A DNA stretch of 64,000 nt from assembly GCA_034003325.1 (NCBI GenBank), contig JAVEYW010000001.1, positions 219,838 through 283,837 of the forward strand, given 5' to 3'. Positions 60,167-64,000 of the stretch are shown here, piece after piece. The notes beneath the pieces are model-generated. The model was given only the letters and a program-made list of their open reading frames with translations. It did not search any database and was not told where the DNA came from. A program made the position numbers and the translations under genes. Origin of the DNA: Desulfobacterales bacterium (GTDB taxonomy: Bacteria > Desulfobacterota > Desulfobacteria > Desulfobacterales > JAFDDL01). Every line of letters begins with the position of its first letter. Position 1 is the first letter of the stretch.

Positions 60167-62029
60167 TCATTGCCGCACCATCAGTGGAAAAGAGAGTTTA
60201 AAGGTCGTGTGGCTTCCGGTTTCGCTTTCAATATCGATCCGGCCGCCATGATCGCGAACCAACCCATAGATGATCGACAGTCCCAGTCCCATCCCTTTTC
60301 CCACATCCTTGGTGGTAAAAAAGGGTTCGAAAATCCGGTCCCTGATGTCTTCCGGTATGCCGGTGCCGTTATCCGTAACGGTTAGAACGGCAGAATCGTT
60401 TTCACGAAAAGAGCCGATGCGAATAACGCCCGAACGCGCCGCCGGTGTAGTGGCTCTTGACTGTATAATGGCATCCCGGGCATTGGAAATCAAGTTGAAG
60501 AAAATCTGCTCCAAATGGTTCCGGTTGGCCAGAATCGGCGGCAGGGAGTCCTCCAGGGCCAGTTGAACCTCGATATTTTGAAGGGATAGCTGCTGGCCGA
60601 TGATGGCGAGAACCGATTCGATGGGCTCCTTGAACCGGACCGGGTGTTGGGCCAGGTCCGGTTTTCTGCCGAAATTTCTCAAGTGATTGATGATTCGGGA
60701 TGCCCGGTCCACCTGCGCACACATCGCCTCCGCAAGCTCTTTCAGATCGGAATCCGGAATGGGGCGGTTTTCCGAGACCATCATTTTCAGATAATCACTG
60801 CCCATGCGAATGGCGTTTAAGGGTTGGTTCAGCTCATGCGCGACGCCCGCCGACATTTCCCCGAGCGTGGTCATCTTGCTCGCTTGCACGAGATGGGCTT
60901 CCTGTTCAATGAATTCGGTGATGTCCGTTGCCGCCACGATAATGACCTCCCGGTCCCGATATCGCGCCGGACAGGCCTTTAATTTGACAAAAAACCACCG
61001 GTTTTCCTTATTGATATGACGCTCTTTTTCCATGACCACGCAATCGATCGGCCCGGCCGTATCGCCATGCGCCATTTGGTTGATACGATCGTGATCAAAG
61101 GTGCCCAACTGAGAAAAAACCATGTCCCTCAATTCGCTTTTCGAATATCCGTAAAATTCTTCAGCGTTCGGGTTGGCATCGAGAATTTTTAAGGTTTCTT
61201 TGTCCAGGACGAAAATAGGATTGGGACCGGAATTAAAAAGAGAGCGATACTTGTCCTCGGATCGTCTGATTTCAGCCTCGGTGTGTTTCAGTCGCGCAGT
61301 CATATTCGTAAAAGAATTGGCCAGTTGAATAACTTCATCGCCGGCGAAGCGAGGTCGGATCGGACAGTCTGTATCCGGCGCGATATCGGGATTTCCCCGG
61401 CTGATTTCATCCGCCACGCGAACCAGTTGCAAGATGGGACGGGTCACCTGTTTGGCTAACAGGTGACTGATCCAGAAAAAAAGAATGGTGATGCCGGCAA
61501 TAAACCCGAGAAAGGTGGTGCGCAACCGGCCGATGAGGGCATCTATATGGCTTTTCTGAAGGCCGACATGCACGGTGCCGATTCGATAGATCCCTTCCTT
61601 GACCGGAACGGCGATATCGTACACGGTGGCGGCATGAATCTTCAACGCCTTGATACTGTAAAAACTTTCCGCAGCAATCGGGTTTGCGGCGGGCAATTGG
61701 TTCGGTAACGCCGTCACCATGGAATGCGCCAGCACCCGGTTCTCTTTGTCCACCACAAACACATAGGCGATCAGCAAACTTTCCTCACCCTGTCGGGCAT
61801 CGAACATCAGGCTCGTTAATTCCGGAATATTTTCCGTGAGAATATGACGTCGGCAGTTTTCAGCGACAGCATAGGCGATGCCGAGCCCCTGTTGCTTGAG
61901 CCCGTCTGTGAGACTCGACACCAGGGACCAGCGCGCCAGCAAAGCAATCACGATGCTTAACAGCAAAATAACGGCGAGGGTCGAAAAAAAGATTTTGTTT
62001 TTAAGGCTTATTTGCCTGAACAGATCCAT
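60167..62029 (-). CDS. Membrane sensor histidine kinase (HAMP-PAS-HisKA-HATPase)
   Basis: 620 residues. Helix 1 at about 13-35 and helix 2 at about 168-192 enclose a periplasmic sensor. A HAMP region follows ([13 protein letters not shown]), then PAS ([18 protein letters not shown]), the H box ([13 protein letters not shown]), N box ([10 protein letters not shown]) and G boxes ([27 protein letters not shown]). It overlaps the binding-protein gene by 29 bases, so the two are translated together; the binding protein may supply its signal. Confidence 0.93.
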   Translation of the reverse strand: MDLFRQISLKNKIFFSTLAVILLLSIVIALLARWSLVSSLTDGLKQQGLGIAYAVAENCRRHILTENIPELTSLMFDARQGEESLLIAYVFVVDKENRVLAHSMVTALPNQLPAANPIAAESFYSIKALKIHAATVYDIAVPVKEGIYRIGTVHVGLQKSHIDALIGRLRTTFLGFIAGITILFFWISHLLAKQVTRPILQLVRVADEISRGNPDIAPDTDCPIRPRFAGDEVIQLANSFTNMTARLKHTEAEIRRSEDKYRSLFNSGPNPIFVLDKETLKILDANPNAEEFYGYSKSELRDMVFSQLGTFDHDRINQMAHGDTAGPIDCVVMEKERHINKENRWFFVKLKACPARYRDREVIIVAATDITEFIEQEAHLVQASKMTTLGEMSAGVAHELNQPLNAIRMGSDYLKMMVSENRPIPDSDLKELAEAMCAQVDRASRIINHLRNFGRKPDLAQHPVRFKEPIESVLAIIGQQLSLQNIEVQLALEDSLPPILANRNHLEQIFFNLISNARDAIIQSRATTPAARSGVIRIGSFRENDSAVLTVTDNGTGIPEDIRDRIFEPFFTTKDVGKGMGLGLSIIYGLVRDHGGRIDIESETGSHTTFKLSFPLMVRQ

Positions 62030-63314
62030 TCATACCGCTTTTCTCGTCATTCAATGCTTGAAAGGGTGTCTCCATGCTACCGGCTTTTCTGGGAATACCG
62101 CGCCAGTCCGTTATCAATTCGAATTTTCCGTTTTCAATTCGAGTAAAATAGACCCGGTCGAATCCCTGATGATCCGCCGGTCCGAAGTTCAGGGGGGTGC
62201 CGGTACCGGCGTCGTAATGTTGTATGGATTCAATCGCATCGATAAACCCTTCCCGATCGAGGTTTCTGCCTGCCCGCCGAAGCCCTTCTACCAGGACCCT
62301 GGCATTGAGGTATCCTTCCATGCCGACAAAATTGGGAAGACTCTCCGGATAATATTTCGATAGGAGAGCCGTGTATTCGGCAATTCCCCACAATGGGGAC
62401 GCATCGGGCGGCTGCCGGGGAGGGGGCACCACTTGAGACACAATCACCCCATCCCCGTCCGCACCGAGCCGCCGGGCCAATTCATCCGCCCCGACAAAAG
62501 AGACGCAATAAAAAAGAGGCGCATACCCCCGATGCTTGGCGAGCGTTATAAAATTCGCGCAAAGATCATAGGTGCCGATCATCACGACGGCTTCGGCCCC
62601 AGAATCGGCAATACTGGCCATTGCCTTTTCCACGGCCAGGGTTCCCCGAATATAAGTACCCTTGGCCACCGGCACCAGACCATATTGTTTCAAAGCCAGT
62701 TCGGTGCCGCGCAAGCCGTCAAAGCCATAGGCGTCATATTGATAAAAAACGGCAATTTTATCTATCCCCAAGTCCCCGACCATGTGCCCGACGGCAGCAC
62801 CGGTTTCCTGGTAATAGGAGGCCCGCACGTTGATCAGATACCGGTTCACCGGGGAGCGGAGCGCATCAGCGCCCGTAAGCATGCCCACCACCGGAATGCG
62901 GGCTTCGGTGATCACGGGAATAATCTTCAGGGTCGTGGGCGTACCGACATAACAAAACAGCGTAAATACCTTATCTTGGATAATCAGGCGTTGCGTATTG
63001 GCCAGACACCGGGAGGGGTCATAGCCGTCATCGTGAGCGATGACGGTTATACTTCGGCCGTAAATGCCTCCCAACTCATTAATGTGGCGAATATAACTCA
63101 TGGCGCCCTGAAGGCTTTGCGTGCCCAAATAGCTGGCATGCCCCGTTAGGGCCAGGGAGGCTCCCACCATAATTTGCGTATCGCTTACACCGGCAATGGA
63201 TTCCGGAATGGTGGGCGCATCTTCTGAAGAAAAACAAGACAGAACACCGCACAGGAAACCCAAAAGGAGCGGGAAAAACCGCTTTGGGCCATTCCAGTCG
63301 GCTCGAAAACGCAT
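62001..63314 (-). CDS. Periplasmic substrate-binding lipoprotein, branched-chain amino-acid type
   Basis: 437 residues from the ATG at 63,314 (TGATG overlap with the preceding kinase gene). Lipoprotein signal with Cys in GVLSC. Type I binding-protein fold (Peripla_BP_6): IMVGASLALTGHASYLG, GRSITVIAHDDGYDP and FVGMEGYLNARVLVEGLRRA. No ABC permease or ATPase genes are near; instead it is flanked by two kinase genes, so a sensing role is more likely than uptake. Confidence 0.88.
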   Translation of the reverse strand: MRFRADWNGPKRFFPLLLGFLCGVLSCFSSEDAPTIPESIAGVSDTQIMVGASLALTGHASYLGTQSLQGAMSYIRHINELGGIYGRSITVIAHDDGYDPSRCLANTQRLIIQDKVFTLFCYVGTPTTLKIIPVITEARIPVVGMLTGADALRSPVNRYLINVRASYYQETGAAVGHMVGDLGIDKIAVFYQYDAYGFDGLRGTELALKQYGLVPVAKGTYIRGTLAVEKAMASIADSGAEAVVMIGTYDLCANFITLAKHRGYAPLFYCVSFVGADELARRLGADGDGVIVSQVVPPPRQPPDASPLWGIAEYTALLSKYYPESLPNFVGMEGYLNARVLVEGLRRAGRNLDREGFIDAIESIQHYDAGTGTPLNFGPADHQGFDRVYFTRIENGKFELITDWRGIPRKAGSMETPFQALNDEKSGMNGSVQANKP

Positions 63315-64000
63315 CACCGACGCTCCTTTTCCGGCCAGGCGGGAAAAGAAACGCGAACCCGTGTAAAGCTGCCTTCAACGCTCTCGATTTTCATTCGGCC
63401 CCCGTGAGCCCGGACAATTTCCTGACTGATGGCCAGCCCGAGACCCTTGCCTTTTCCGGTTTCCTTCGTCGTGAAAAAGGGCTCCGTGATCCGATCGATC
63501 AGATGCGCCGGAACCCCAGAGCCCGTGTCCGTCACCGTGAGCACCACCCGGTCCTTTTCGGCATGGGTTCGAATCGTGATGGTTCGATCCGCTGCCGCCT
63601 CGCCTGACTGCGGCTTGGCCATAATCGCCTCGCCGGCATTGACCAGGAGATTGTATACCATTTGCGCCAGTCTGGGTTTTCGGGCATAAATGGGCGGCAA
63701 TGGCGCGCCCAGGTCCAGCGTAACGGCAATATTTTCCAACGCGAACTGGTGACCGATGATGGCCAGGGTTTCCCGAACCGGTTCATTGATATCGATTTTT
63801 CCCCGCGTAAATTCCTGCCGGTCTTCAAGATCCCCCAATCGCCGAATCATTCCGGACACCCGGTCCACCTGGCGGCTGATCTCATCCGCCACCTGGTAGA
63901 TCTGCTCTGGAGCCACCATCGCGCCCTTTCGGGTAATCATCCTTAAAAAATCGCTACCCATTTTAATGGCGTTAAGCGGCTGGTTTAACTCATGAATCAT
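63314..64000 (-). CDS. Sensor histidine kinase, C-terminal part
   Basis: The frame is open to the window end, so the N terminus is outside. Visible are the H box ([17 protein letters not shown]), N box (NLLVNAGEAI) and G boxes (VTDTGSGVPAHL, GKGKGLGLAISQEIV). Closely similar in type to the kinase at 60,167. First visible gene of the operon. Confidence 0.92.
   Translation of the reverse strand: MIHELNQPLNAIKMGSDFLRMITRKGAMVAPEQIYQVADEISRQVDRVSGMIRRLGDLEDRQEFTRGKIDINEPVRETLAIIGHQFALENIAVTLDLGAPLPPIYARKPRLAQMVYNLLVNAGEAIMAKPQSGEAAADRTITIRTHAEKDRVVLTVTDTGSGVPAHLIDRITEPFFTTKETGKGKGLGLAISQEIVRAHGGRMKIESVEGSFTRVRVSFPAWPEKERR

Overview
The window looks like the chromosome of a Desulfobacterota (former Deltaproteobacteria) member, probably a Desulfobacterales-type sulfate reducer or relative. 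This is inferred from gene content and style, not from a search: a selenocysteine-type cytoplasmic formate dehydrogenase, an RnfB fused to a GltD-like flavoprotein, a glycosyltransferase of the rSAM/selenodomain-associated family, Zn-ribbon versions of S4, S14, L33 and L36, and an E. coli-like GlnD/GlnB/GlnA set. The base composition is moderate except in one AT-rich island.

Layout. 1-2,832: 3' end of a glycosyltransferase gene, an RseC-like membrane protein, a DRTGG-domain protein and a GGDEF diguanylate cyclase. 2,884-34,204 is one long minus-strand block for transcription and translation. In transcription order it runs: four tRNAs (Thr-Tyr-Gly-Thr), tuf, rpmG, tRNA-Trp, secE, nusG, rplK, rplA, rplJ, rplL, rpoB, rpoC, rpsL, rpsG, a second tuf, then the S10, spc and alpha operons from rpsJ to rplQ. 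fusA is missing from its usual place between rpsG and tuf, and adk and map are missing between secY and infA. The two tuf genes differ at two synonymous positions that I could find.

34,425-39,745: a 679-residue RnfB/GltD-like fusion divergent from fdhA. fdhA is read through an in-frame UGA (Sec378) followed by a clear bacterial SECIS hairpin. 40,148-42,043: an MltD-like lytic transglycosylase with three LysM repeats.

42,174-48,168: a 6-kb element integrated at the 3' end of a tRNA-Glu gene. It is bounded by 48-bp perfect direct repeats and carries a tyrosine integrase, a membrane-anchored ClpP-like cargo protein, a small-terminase-like HTH protein, a DUF3987 replication-type ATPase, a small unknown protein and an AlpA-type regulator. 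A cluster of TTGAGT repeats with a 16-bp inverted repeat lies between the HTH gene and the ATPase gene and is a candidate replication origin or operator.

48,258-64,000: housekeeping genes (PHP phosphatase, radA, rlmE, yebC, nadA, lolA), the nitrogen-control cluster glnD-glnB-glnA, and a signalling operon of two histidine kinases, a periplasmic substrate-binding lipoprotein, a receiver protein and a second PHP protein.

The most unusual observation is inside rpoC. About 95 residues (roughly 575-671) that closely resemble a parvulin-type peptidyl-prolyl isomerase are inserted in frame into the RNA polymerase beta-prime subunit, between the catalytic NADFDGD region and the next conserved block.
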